DNA from: Priapulus caudatus
Taxonomy: Eukaryota; Priapulida; Priapulimorpha; Priapulimorphida; Priapulidae
Assembly (NCBI RefSeq): GCF_000485595.1
Contig: NW_014577073.1
Location: 321,604 to 385,603, forward strand
Length of the DNA: 64,000 nt
Reading direction: 5' to 3'
The notes below the pieces were generated by a model. That model ran no database searches, was not told where the DNA came from, and saw only the letters and a list, made by a program, of their open reading frames with translations. The number at the start of each line of letters is the position of its first letter. Positions within the stretch are counted from its first letter, which is position 1. A program made the position numbers and the translations under genes. Positions 40,843-55,200 of this stretch are shown piece after piece.

Positions 40843-43800
40843 GTAGGTTGCCCTTGCCTTGTCTCTGGAAGTACCACTGTGCCAGTGCCAGTGGCGCTCA
40901 TAGGGTTTATGTCCCCCAGGGTACTGCCGGAACGTACTCTGGTAACTATCTGATTTGGTTAGGGTTAGGGAGTAGGCGTAGGCGACTCCCTAGACTCGTT
41001 AGTGGAGTAGGCGAGGTACGGTCCGGCATATTAGATCGTACCAGGGTACGTTCCGGCAGTACCCTGGGGGACATAGACGGTTAGACCCTCTCAGCGCTAG
41101 TGGCAATGGCAATTGTAGCGAAGGTGCTTTGCTATCGTGATCGTATTAGTGGTTACGCGTGTGTGTATGGCTAACACCGTCTGCTAACGTCTATCAGAAA
41201 CACATGAAAAGTACACAACAGCAGTAATATATACGTATTTAGTTACTCTCTTTAATAGTTACCTCTTAAACTATGTATAATCCCATAAAGGGCAGCCGCG
41301 GACACAGGCACTTGGAACGTCTCAATAAAAAAAAAGAAGGTAAATAAACACAAAATATATTTACTACCAAAGTCTTAATGTTTCTCTACTCTATTTCTCC
41401 TATAATCACCTGTAAATGCCGGTCAAATGCTGATCTGCAACACACAATTGCCAAAATTCGCTCGATGCTCGCTTGATTTCATACACGGATATCGAAATCG
41501 CACAAAGCCTGACGAAATTCTCGCGTTCGCTCCTGTTGCGCAGTTTATGTAAATGGCTGCAAGTACTGGGCTATAGGCGGCGCACTGCATTTTGGGAAAC
41601 TACCACTCTGCTTTCCAACTCCCGTGTGAGCCTCGTCAAAGCCGCCAGTGGAGCGTTGCAAAAATGCTGCAGCGTTGCAGCGCAAAAATGAGGTCACGAA
41701 GAGCGCCGGTGGGTGTTTTCTGATTCCGACAGACATTTACATAAACTGCGCAATGGGAGCGAACGCGAGAATTTCATCAGGCTTTGTGTGATTTCGCGTG
41801 ACACAGCTCGGTTAGGAACACAGACAGTATGTTTTTATAACAAGTGAACACTGTTCTTTAAATAGAAACAAAGATGGAGTAGAATGGTTGAATATTTGTG
41901 TTGTATTTGTATGAAATCAAGCGAGTGTCGAGCGAATTTTGGCAGCACGCTTTCCTACCTGCTATATATTTATGTGTCAGTGTGCAGCAGCTAGCGTGCG
42001 GTGTACTTGTGTGTTGCAGATGAGCATTTACAGGAAATTGTCGGCAATAATAGGTGAAAGAGAGTAGAGAAACATTAAGACTTTGGTAGTAAATAGATTT
42101 TGTATTTATTTAGTATTATATTTTATTGAAACGCTCCAAGTGCCTGTGGCCGCGGACACAAGGTTTACACGAGAGACTGTCATAACTTACGAGGATAACG
42201 CTGTGACGGTGTGCTGTCTGAAAGGATGTGCTGGCTATCGTGGTGTTCGTAGCAAAGTAGGCAGATATGTAGCGAATGAGTCTGCAAGATGTCTAATTCT
42301 TCTGCTTTCTACCCGAGCAAGAGATTTTATACCCAATCTAGAGATCCCGTCTACCTATTGTTTATCGTCAACCCCGCTGGAGCGCAACCGCCTGTAATTG
42401 GTTATCGCTTTGAAATGGCTAGTCACATGGTGACGATTACACAGCTGGGCATGTACCCAAAATAGAACAATAGAATAGTTGTGGTTCTACCCTTTTCCCC
42501 AGCTAATTGCTTACTGTGTAATTCGGCGGTGTTACACAATGGTACAAACTGAAACTGTTGCAAGTACAAATAAAAACTTCAAATCCCCTACTCCTAATAG
42601 TACTTACAAGTGTAATGCCTGCCATATATTGATTTTGTATTCATGACACTAATGTTATTGAATTAGCGATTTGGATATTACTCCGATACTACTAAAATCT
42701 TAAAGCGAGGATTTCTCAGACTCATGTTTTTACTAACCATTTTCAGAATCACATTTTTTCAACCGTTTTGATACTTACCAGTACTCCTTGCATAACATCA
42801 AATGCATATGATATAGTTAGGCTAACATGTCATAGAACAACATTCTTTCCACCATTGCCATTGGCACCAATAATGTGCACTGATCTATATTTAAAATGAG
42901 ATTGTTTACATATATATGTCAACAAACCTAGCATGTTAGTTTTGCTCTCGCGAGACCGAAACGCTGTCTCTACACTAGGTTAATTACCTTTGTATACATT
43001 TCTAGATATGTACTACACTGTACTAGTCTATAATTTATAAATAATTGCGTCACATAACTGCATGCACTTGTTTTGTGGGATAGTTTGAACATTCCATTAT
43101 CGCGAATCTGAACAGAAGGTAGTGAGCTTGCTGTTCATTTATTGTTTTATAGCCTATAACAGCAGGAACTTGTAATAATTTTTATGCTGATGTAATCAGT
43201 AATATGTACAGTGACAGATGAGTCTAAATTTCTCTCCATTTATTAAATTCTCGATTTCCTTGTGAGATGATCGTTTTAATACACCACGGTAGCCACTTTC
43301 ACGGTATTACTAGATTTATAACTATAGTTTATTATCTGGTATTGGGTTTTGGTTTAAAATTTTTGTGCAAACAGACTAAACACTGTGGATGTCTTACAGG
43401 TATTGAAGAGGCTAAAGCAAAGGGAGCATCTTACAGATTGGGTCCAGAACTAGAAATACCGTAAGTTGGTTACAAGACCACAGAGAGAGCTTGGTTGTCT
43501 AGTAATTAGCATGCCGGGCACCTTTAGCTATGAAGGCTTGAGTTCCGACCCCGACCAAGCCAGTGAATTTTCTCGAGGTGTAAAACTTGTAATCAACACT
43601 GCTTGGACTAAATCTCATCTCTGCTGGGATGACCATGTAAAATGGTGGGCTCGTCTCCAGTAATTGGGACGTAAAAGAACCCCTGAGAATGTAAACCACT
43701 CTGGCAGTGACCGCTACCAGCCCCCACAGAGGTCGACCTGGTGAGTGCTTTGAGGCTCATTAGTAAATTTGGTAAATCGCGATTCACCAATGTATCGGTG

Positions 43801-46800
43801 AATCGTTACAGCCGTACCTTTATGCAGGACTTGTCTTGCTGGGCAAATCTTATCACTCATAATCTAACAGCATCAGGGTGCATATATTATTAACCTGTTA
43901 GTTAACTCCATAAATATTCTAATTGCAGTGGCTATGGATGTGCTGACCATTTTATGGAAAGTGATACCATGCTCCATTCCTTTGAAGTGCTGGCAGAGTT
44001 GCTTTCACATCCAGCATGTCAAGACATAATCATCGACACCGGAATGTATGTGCATTGAGCGTTTTCGGAAGAGTTAGACGGGCCATGAAATTCATGTTTT
44101 TGACACCAGCATTGAGGGTGCTGGTAACCACAAATTTTTGTCAGCCCTTGGCAAAGTTTGCATACGCTATATATTCTGTGTTTCTGTTTGTACAGCTACT
44201 GTATGCACCTCCGTGTCACTTCTAATGTATCTTGACATGATAGAAGGTCGTGTGTGTGTATGTGTGTATGTGTGTATGTGTGTGTTGGAAGTATTTCCCT
44301 CTTCCACCGTGTTTAGCCAAGTTAAAGGTTGCAATACAGTAAAAACTCGCGTATAAGAACCTGTATTTTTCCAGGTTAGCCTAAAAAGGTTCTTATATAA
44401 TTGGTGTTAACTGGGAAATTAGGCTATTTAGGTTCTTAAATAGGTTCTTATTTTCTTAAGAAAAAAAAGGTGCTTGTGGCTGGTAGAATATTGGTGCGGG
44501 CCATTGTTTATACAAAATAATCATATAATTATAGTGACTGCAATCTAGACAAATACAAACCCTATTCTACGTTCTTATTTCTTTTTATGCCCTTTATACA
44601 TAATAGAGGTATATAGACCACCAAGAACTTGTTTTAGTTAATTTATGAGTTTTAAAGTGTTAACTGTATTTTATCAAATAAGAACCTGTTTCAAGTTTTA
44701 GGCTACAACAGGTTCTTATGTCAAGGGGGTCTAAATGGAAAATCTTAGCCTAACAGGTTCTTAATCACTAGGTTCTTATACGTGGGTTTTTACTGTACTC
44801 AGCTTTCTGTTTTATCTTGACCTAAATGTACACTCTTATCATATTAGTTTTATGCCAATTATCATACGTTACGATTTCTTTTATCTTTTCTCTCGTAGGC
44901 CAATAATGCACAAGAGTGTTGTCTACAACTGCAGGGTGATATTTCTGAACAAGTAAGTGATGTGAGAATAAATGAAATTTCGATGGCGCAGTGTTTTATC
45001 GTTGGGCTGTCATAATACCAGGAGTCTATCAATATAACTAGATATCATATAATATAACTAGATATCTACATCCATAAACAACCCCAAAGATTATTGTAGT
45101 GCTGTGGCTATTGTTCATGGTTTTGAAACGTTTGTCATATGATGTGAAATTGTAATAATAAGCTACATCCAGTAAGGATTTTAATTGTTTAAAAAAAAGA
45201 TCTATTATTTATGTTATCATCGTCACCACAAGGAAACATGCATCTATGTTTTGTCATTTTTTTCTGATTAGTCAGCTTTACTATATCTGACCTATGTGTT
45301 TGCTGTTTCATGTTGCATAGAAAAATCCTGCTGATCAGGCCAAAGAAGTGTATGTGTGATGATTACAACTACAGGGAGTCCCGGTGGTTCACTGCCTGGC
45401 AAAAAGACAGGACTGTGGAGGAATATTACCTACCCAGAATGATTTCCGTTATTACTAATCAGGTATTCAATATATATGAATATATGAAATAATTGTATGT
45501 TATTACTGCCACAGTACTATAATAATTTCAGAACGTACCCGCTAGAGGTGTAACGATACACTAGGCTCACAATATGATACATATCTCGAAATGTAGGTCA
45601 TGATACGATGCGTATCGCGATACACAAACATAAAGAGTCAGTCAACATAAATGTTGAACAGAAACCCAATGTCAATGAAAATTACATCATAACTAGCGCT
45701 GTGCATCCAACTTGCCCCCACACTTTACTTTGTATCGATACCTCTTCTTATTATGTAGTTATTGTTTCGAACGTCAGACATGCTATTAGTCATTTATGGA
45801 TGGAAATGTTGAATTTCTTGTGTTTCGAGAGTTTCATACTCCTCTATGGGACAAAATATGAGTTATTATTTTTGTTTAAATTATTTATTATGTTTTGGAT
45901 TTTGTCAGTTAGATCATGTTTCTCATTCTCTCCCTCTCTCTCCTTTTCTCTCTGTCTCCCCCTCTCTCCCCCTCTCTCCTTCCCCCTCTCTGTCTCTCCC
46001 TCTCCCTTTCTATCTATGTGGGTGTGTGTGTGTCTGTATGCATGCATGCATGTATATATGTTTGCCGGTCTGTCTGGCTGTCTTGTTCTCTGTCTATCTC
46101 TCATTCTCTTGCTTTCTCTGTTATTAGAAAACGGTAAGCTTTGGAGATGGTGTAATATCCACTGTGGACACTTGCATTGGGGCCGAGATTTGTGAAGAAC
46201 TTTGGAATGCTAACAGGTTTGCATTTTATCTTTATTATATAATTTTTACAATGTTTTAATTATAATAATTCCATAACCTTCCAAAATTCCCAAACATTAA
46301 CTCCACTTAATTTTGTCTGTAATATCCTCACATATCCTTAACTGCTAAATGTAGTATATTCATATATTATATGTTATGTTAATAATACAGCCATGAGTTT
46401 TTGGCTCATCTGACATAGTCAGATGCAGCTTGTAGAATCGATGCAGCTTGTCGCTGTGCCGTGCGTGCGTCTGTCCCGTGCGTCAACATGGGGCCCAAAT
46501 CTTAACCGCCTTGACGTTCGCGGTCACGACTTTTGGACGCGGCGGGGAGCGGGATTGTCAACGCGTGTAGGATGTCGAAGCTGAGGGCGTCAAGGTCAAA
46601 GGTCAAGAGGGATGTAAGAAGGGGAAATTCCCTCCTTAATTAGCGTATAGGGAGGATGCAGAATTGCGCCGCACAATCTAAACGGCCGACTAGTGTCGTG
46701 ATAGTCGTGTCAGCCTCATGGGTAGGAAATAAGTCATCACTGCGCCGAAATTGGAGGTCAAGGTAAAGGTCAATGGCGGACAGGGCAGATTTAGACATTT

Positions 46801-49800
46801 TCTGACAGCACATGCGTCCTGGCTGGCAGCGATTGAAACACTTTTTTGGGTTTCAGTGCGTGACTAGCATTTTTATGCTTTATGAAAGGACATGCATGTC
46901 ATTTCTATGCTGAATTGCGTTAAGAGTGAGTGTCGGATAACGGTTTTGACCCTTAAGGGCGGTTAACATGGATTCTTTATGTTAGAAAGAATTTGACTGC
47001 CGCGGTTTGCTAGTAGAATCATATACATGCCTGGATGTATTGAGGCTACAATGTCACAGTCGAAATTTCAAAGCTTAAATTTGTGTTGGAGAGGTTTATG
47101 GTCCTTAAATCTATTAGATTTCTATGGCATTCTGTACTGTCAGTGTGTTAATGTCCGTATGCATGCCAGTTGGCCACTCCAGTGCCAGTGCATGTGGTGG
47201 TTACTTGTGTGTTTATGCCCTGGGTTTATTGTTACAGGTGCAGCGTCTATTTTCAGCCTGTAGGGTTGGATAGGTGAATGGCGATGTGTGCCTTACCTTT
47301 CTGTCTTGAATAGTTGGTATACTCGTACGATGGGGCTTCATCTTTATCTGAAGCAATGTAAGCTGTCTACGGTCAGGATTCTGATTTTGTTGAAACCTTA
47401 TTTTTGTAATTTTTTTACATCAAAGTTGAGTCTAACGTTATAAAATATCTCTAAAGCTCTCACGTGTTTAAGTTTTTCGTTGGTTAATTTGCCAAAATCT
47501 TGACGATGTGAATTAGTGTTATCCTAACACTATTTTACCCAATCACTGGCGTCACGTCGGGTTTGCTGCCTGGTGCTGTGGTCGGATGTCATCGTGATTT
47601 GTGTATGGTGCACAAAGTCGTGCCACAGATTCTGTTTTGATTTCGCTGTTGGCCTATTAGAATATACAATATAGGAAAATAATATAGTATGTTTATGTTA
47701 TATATGTTTGGAAATTATTATTAACTGCGATGCTTATTGTGTTTTTTCTAATTTTCTGCAACAAAATGTTTGTGACTTCCTTCAGGATCGATCAGAAGCC
47801 TAGATAGACTAACGATAACAATGGTGTGGGCCAGACAGTGCCATCGGAAAGAAACGACAAAGAGTAAAAGAGAAGAGCTTTACTGAGAAACTCCCGCTTT
47901 CGTTTACAGGATTTTCATGGCTCCATATTTTGCATGCCTCGATTTACCCGCAATGTTCGCTATATGGCTAGCTGCGTACTGGGCGCCACACAATATTTTG
48001 CGCATCTGGCGTTGTTGTGAATGACGTTTTTTGGTTACTCGATGCCACGCGCCAATTCGGGTTAAAGAGCGATATTGAGCATGAAAATAAATAGAACGCT
48101 ATTGTTATTTTCTACATTTTCTTTTGGTACAAATAACACACAAAATACTATCTTGCTGATTGCTCCAATTCGTGACGCTAATACGTGTAAACTGTACGCG
48201 CCATCTCATGGCACTTTCATACGATCCAACGATACCCCGCCCCACAACCCAGTTCCTCGGAAGGTTCCTGGATACCATCCCTGTGCCTTCCCTGTTTTGG
48301 AGTGTTGTGAACACATTTGGGACTAACAGGGTTTACTAGAATCCCACCACTCCACCACAGAGTCACCGCAGTAGACGTTAGATGAGTGCTGTCGCTCCGC
48401 GGCACTTGTTTTATACTTACCTATCTTTACTTGTTTACTAGTTCATCTGAAGGCATGTTGACAACGTTTTGTACTTATTTTAGCTCGCATGTGCATCAGG
48501 GTTTAGATGGAGTGGAAATTTTTACAAATTCAAGTGGCAGTTACCATGAGCTACGAAAATCATATGTCACTGTTGATCTTGTCAAGGCAGCAACATATAA
48601 GGTGATATATATAGTGAGCTGTAGTTCTATGGGTAGGTCTATATTTTAGGCCATTGTGTTATATTTGCAATCCATTCGTTTACTGACATGTATTTACATC
48701 AAAAATGATGAATGTGTAAAATATAGAATTTGATTAATTACATCATTAGATTGACTGAAAAAAATCGCAAACAGTGACTTCACTACTGTACCAAGGCTTG
48801 GTCTGGATATGTGCTTTTTGTGTGCAACTGCTGCAGAGTGGGGGTATCTACATGTTTTCCAATCTGCGTGGTTGTGATGGCGACAGAGTTTACTACAACG
48901 GCAATGCGTGCATAGCAATCAATGGCTTCATCGTGGCGCAGGGAGACGAATTCTCGCTGGCTGAAGTGGTGAGTGCGCATAGTGTAGCCGACGCGTCGTT
49001 TCGCATTCTAGCATGGGAAAAAAAGAATGCTATGTGATTGCATGCGACTATGCAGCTCTTCCTCCCTAAAATATTATTTGCCTTTATATTATTGGTGTAC
49101 GAAGCAATTTATTTAGCTATCAGTCAATAGAGCTAGATGGAAAACATGGCTGTGACAACAGGGCCGTGACAACAGGCTGCAACAACAGGGCTGTGACAAC
49201 AGGGCTGTGACAACAGGGCTGTGACAACAGGCTGCAACAACAGGGCTGTGACAACAGGGCTGTGACAACAGGGCTGTGACAACAGGCTGCAACAACAGGG
49301 CTGTGACAACAGGGCTGTGACAACAGGCCGCGACAACAGGGCTGTGACAACAGGGCCGTGACAACAGGCCGCGACAACAGGACTGACAGCAGGACTGTGA
49401 GGACACGGCTGTGACAACAGGACTGACAGCAGGACTGTGAGGACACGGCTGTGACAACAGGACTGACAGCAGGACTGTGAGGACACGGCTGTGACAACAG
49501 GACTGACCGCAGGGCTGTGAGGACACGGCTGTGACAACAGGGCCGTGACAACAGGGTTGTGACAACAGAGCTGTGACTACAGGGTTGTGACAACAGGGCT
49601 GGGACAACAGGACCGTGACAACAGGCCGCGACAACAGGACCGTGACAACAGGACTAACAACAGGACTGTGACAACAGAGCCGTGACAACATGACTGACAA
49701 CAGGGCCATGACAACAGGACTGTGACAACAGGGCCGTGACAACAGTACTAACAATAGGACTGTGACAACAGGGCCATGACAACAGGACCGTGACAACAAG

Positions 49801-52236
49801 GCCGTGATAACAGAACCGTGACAACAGGGCGGTGACAACAGGGCGGTGACACTGTCACTAATCACAGCCCTTGACAATGCCACAAACAACAACAGCAATG
49901 CAACAACAATGCAGCTGTGACAGTATCACTTAATGACAGGGTCGTGCTAATGTCACTAGTGCACTGTGCACATTGTAGGAGGTTGTCACGGCAACGCTTG
50001 ACTTGGAGGATGTCAGATCGTATAGGCATGCGATCCGTAGTTGGTGTGCGACTGCCGCTAACTCTGCTCCATATCCAAGGATGCAGGTGGGCTGGTTATT
50101 ACCTTATGAAATATTATTAGCACTTGCAATGTAATGCTCGTAGCGGTGTTTCCAATGTATGTGTTTTCGTGTGTTTTCAAGTCTGCTATGAAACTGAACG
50201 AGCTGCATTATGTTTCTATATTTACCGACATTCTTCTGCATGATATTTACATTTTGTTGCATCGAAAACACGTAAAAAGTGATTTAGTGTATGTAAACAT
50301 CACTTTCCTCCCGTAATGCTGTTCTATTCTTTCAGGCCAATTTTGCTCTATCGGGTGAGACTGATCTCTTCATGCCAACGTATGAGCCAATTCAATGGGT
50401 TTATCACACACCAGAAGAAGAAATTGCGTAAGAATATATTTTAGTATGTTACAGGTGCCTTCATGTAACCAATGCCATTAATTTGTTGCAGAGCACTGTA
50501 AAACCCACATAAATAATCATTTGTACTATAAGAGAAATTTTAATAACGCGTAGCATGCCTATACTACGTGAAAAAGGCCCAAACTCGAACATTTTATTTT
50601 GCCATAGTTATGGTTAATGGGAGTAAGATAATTGAATTTATGTAAGTAACAGATAATGAAATGCTTCTCACTTTCAGTAAGAAAGTGAGAAGTCATAAAT
50701 AAAAAAACGCATCTTGTGACATTTGTCTCAGTAGTTCTACTTGCTATGCAATAATGTATGCGACTGTCATTCATGTACAGGCAGGTGTATGTGCACAACG
50801 TTAAAACGATTGACTTTTGCTAGATGTTATCTTTAACAGCAGCATTTAAGTGTGAAGCGTTTAATGCTGCTAATCTGCTGCGGTTGATAATTAGTTAATT
50901 CGTAGATATGATTCCTAGCTGAATTTGTGATTTATTGCTATATGGGGGAGTGTTTCGTGGCCCAACCTACGTGCTGAATTGCTTGCTGCCTGCTACTCAT
51001 TCTGATTTTGGGTCACCCTGATGCGTGACTGTATCTATATACGGTCCTTTGTGTACACTTATCTACAGTCATGTCATACATGACTATTTCTTGGGGCTAG
51101 CCTTGGGCTGGAAGCAGACCATACAGATATGTCATTGTAGGGTAGAAGGAAATACACGGTACCTGACAGTGCCCTATTCAGGAGAGTGAAAGGGCGTGAC
51201 ACAGCAGGGCACATATATAGAAGTTACTAAAAGCCCTTTGTGAAATTTCAATGGTACCGTACCATGCGGGGGAGAGCCGTCATGCATGTGTCACATGTGT
51301 GCTACATGACTATGGGATTTTATTATAAAGTATTTGGATTGCATTCTGAGTAAAATCTATTTATGATAGACACACAATCTACCTCTATTTGTGGAGGAAA
51401 CTTACATTGTTATCGAATCGTGAAAATTACATAAACACGTATATAGGATGGCAGATGAACTAAAAACCGTTTTATGTACATAAACGTTTGTTCAGTTCAT
51501 CTATCCATCTATCTATCTGTCCATACATCCATCTATTTGTTTATCCATCTATTCATCTGTCCATTTGTCCGTCCATCTGTCTGTCCATGCATCTGTCTAT
51601 CCCACTATTTATCTATCTGTGTATATATCTTTCCTCCCATCCATCCATTATTCCTTCCATTCATACATATAACATGTAAAAAGTAGGTATGTTTTAATAT
51701 CGCAAAGTATGTTTGTAATTCTTATCGAGCTTAAACCTACTTATAATATACCTTATAATGTAATACATGATATGACATCTTGTGTACATTCATTGACTTG
51801 AATTGATCATCGAGAGACTTGCATGGATGGATAGACAAAAGTGTGGGTGGATGGATGAGTGGATAGCAGATTGGTGCATATACACATACATAAATCTGTT
51901 TATCAGTTTGTGATTCATCCATGTGTAAATATATATATATAGATATATACATGTATGTAATAGTGATGTTAATGTGTATAGGGGGTGCTTTGTTTCAGCA
52001 TGGGCCCTGCATGCTGGTTGTGGGATTACCTCCGTCGTAGTGGCATGGCAGGCTTCTTTCTACCTCTGAGCGGCGGTGTTGACAGTGGCAGCTGTGCGTG
52101 CATCGTCGCCTCCATGTGCAAGCTGGTGTGCGAGGCGGTCAGCCGTGGAGGTATGAGGCGCATCTCCCACTGCACAGAATCTACGATCTTGAATAGTGAC
52201 GAACAATTGACTTTTCGTCGGTATTGTGTACTATAC

Positions 52237-52288
<52 letters not shown>

Positions 52289-55200
52289 TACACTATATAT
52301 ATAGTGTCCCCTGCATTGACACGAGCGAGGCGGCCCGTCTCGCTCAAATTCTCAGCCGCCACACAGACATTTATCCAAAACACCGCCTCGCTGACGAAAA
52401 TTTCATACAATGTGTTCAGAATATCTTAGAATGCACCAAATTGCACCATTTTGTCAAAATTTAGCAGGGGGCATGCTGCTGGACCCCCCTCGCCTTGCTA
52501 GGACCTCGAAACGCGCAAACACACCAAAAAAATTTACCACCTCAGACCTTTTTGGCCGGGGGAAACACTGTATATACATACATATATTAAACACCACAGT
52601 GAAGTGGATTGCATATTTTCCTGTTCTATATGTAGACAAGCAGGTGCTGGAAGATTGCAGGAAAATAGTAGGTGATGCAACCTACACGCCGACCGACGCC
52701 AAAGAACTCTGCTCTCGCATCTTCACCACCTGCTACATGGGCACGGAGAATTCGTCGCACGTTACCAAACAGCGATCGAAAGATCTGGCATCTCAGATCG
52801 GGAGGTGAGTGTCAAAACCTGGCTACATTATTCTACTACTATATCGCTATCCAGTTTAGCTAAATGACGATTAGGTTCACTCCGGGTCACGATGCAAGTG
52901 CATTCTGCATCTCTCTCCTGTGAAACTCTGTTGCTCAAGTTTTTTATCTATCACCTGAACGTGGTGATCAACGTGATGTCGTGCGCGTTAGTCCTCTCCT
53001 GTGAAACTCCGTCACTCGATTTTCCAGCTATCACCTGAACGTGGTGATCGACGCGGCGGTGATGGCCGTCATCGGGATTTTCACGACCTTCACCGGCCTC
53101 GTGCCTCGCTTCAAGGTGAAAGGCGGCACCGTGCGTGAGAATCTCGCCCTGCAGAACGTACAGGTGAGTTCCTGCATCCGTGGACGCGTGCGCAGCGCAT
53201 CTCTCCGTGATGCTGCGTAAGATGGAAGCAGTGATTTCGCTGTAAGAGATGCGTATAGTGTAGTACGGTATGTGGTATGCAGTATACAGTATACGGTATG
53301 CAGTACGGTATGCAGTACGATATGTTTATGTAACTGAGTTTTTTTAGTCACAAATAAGTTATCACGTCTTGTTAATGATTCCTATTTGGATGTTGCTTGT
53401 GTTATGCCACCACACCGTGCGTGGCAAGGATTTCGCGTGCCGTGCTTGGATTTGTTGGTAATCATGTTTGTTAGGATTCTGGCTCAAGAGATTACAATTC
53501 CTAATCGCGTGGATTTTAAAATATTTTTTGGCTGATATTTGTCGTGAATCTAAGAGAGTTTCTTCATTGCAGGCGAGGTTACGGATGGTATTGGCATACC
53601 TCTTTGCCCAACTGACGCTCTGGGCACGGGGCAGACCCGGTGGACTTCTAGTGCTAGGCTCCGGAAATGTCGATGAAGGGTAAAAAACTATGCACGAACT
53701 CAATATTGTTTAAAATAGAGAGCGATAGAGAGAGAGAGAGTGACATGTGATTCAGAGCATGTGATTCGACGAATTTTTTACTGTGATTAGATGCTGCACA
53801 CTTTTCAGTATGCAAGATGGTTGTCTGGTGGGATTCCTAGGATTGACACTGTCATCAAGTGCCATACGAGTTACATTTTAGGAGAAATTGCTGTATACAT
53901 ACTGAACTCACGTAGCAGAGAAGGTGGGCAGCCTAGTGCTAGCTGTTTGCCGCTGCCGTAGTATAAGCATTTGTTTCATGACTGCGGTAAAATAACGTTC
54001 TCTGTACACAGACTGCGAGGCTACATGACCAAGTACGACTGCTCCAGCGCGGACATCAGCCCGATAGGCGGAATCAGCAAGACCGATCTGAAATGCTTTC
54101 TCAAGTACTGCGTCAATACGTACGGCTTTACGGCGTTGACAGAGTAAGTTCTCCACGAGTCATGTTCGTGCCGTGGTTCCTGTCCTGTTATCGTTACTGC
54201 ACGTCTCTCCGTCATTCGCGTCAGCTGTCAATGTGGAGCCTCTGTGTTGGTAGCGTCTAACTCACGAACGTGCGGACTGGTGAGTGATGCAGAGATGCCA
54301 ACCACTACGATTTATTCGTATTTTATACGAATTTCTATTCCTTTTGCACCACTACGACCAGTTTGTATCAAACTACGAATTTCACTGTGATCGAAAAAGA
54401 ATTTTTTTTTGTCAATTATTGTCATTTTTTGTCAATTTATTGTCATTTTTGACCCTCAGAATGCAGGAAATTGCATCTCAGAATCAAAAAAATTTCCGCG
54501 GAGCATGCCAGACCCCCCTAGCAAACTCGGGTCAATAAGTGAACCTCGAACTACTAATTTGATGGCCAGAAACTGCAGATTGCTTCAAATATGTGTTGGC
54601 ATCTCTGTGCCACTGACGGTCAGTGGTTACCTTTGTGTTCACGAGAAAGGGCTACAAGCTGAGAACCTTGCATACAAACCAGGCCATGCTTCTCGAATTA
54701 GTTGAGTTTTGATTTCTGTGCGTCGAAGTACAAACATACGATGGTGTGATGAATTCTGCTCATAGTCTGGAGCATTACTGTATGAAATTGATCGGTTTCA
54801 CACCGGCTTCAGTCCAATCGTGTAGTCTGTCACTGATGCTGCCACAATGAGACAATTCTTCCTGAATGTGTACAGCTTAGGGTCAAACTGCGCCTTCTCA
54901 TGTGTAAGGACGTGAAAAAATCATATTAGTGTAAAAACATGGTTTGATATTGAACAATGTGAATATTTCACGAACCTAGATTAGATCGTTGTAACTTAAA
55001 TTCGCATTGCTGCCGTATTATGCGATGATTATATCGTTCTCCATTTCATGTTGCCAGCATACTAGATGCGCCACCGACGGCAGAGTTGGAGCCTCTCAGA
55101 GATGGAGAGATAGCACAGACAGACGAGGTATGTGTATTCTGCACGGTCTCGAATCGCTCTAGCATCTTATGACGATGGTCGGCAATGTTGTTGAACTTTC

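Larger units (their letters stand above)
40843..43399 (+). other. NADSYN1 intron 1 with two inverted-repeat elements
   Basis: Holds the TIR element at 40,881-41,110 and the larger foldback at 41,291-42,156. The rest is AT-rich, with no exon seen. Confidence 0.8.

Noticed and set aside
40958-40970. Telomere-like TTAGGGTTAGGG
   Set aside because: Only two units, inside a small inverted-repeat element; not an interstitial telomere array.
45844-46195. Overlapping Ser/Pro/Leu-rich frames on both strands
   Set aside because: Generated by the CT-rich tract in NADSYN1 intron 5. Only 46,128-46,216 is exon, in a different context.
49113-49898. Minus-strand 261-codon frame rich in Cys/His/Val/Leu
   Set aside because: It is the translation of a 15-bp minisatellite; all frames of the array stay open and there are no splice sites or family matches.
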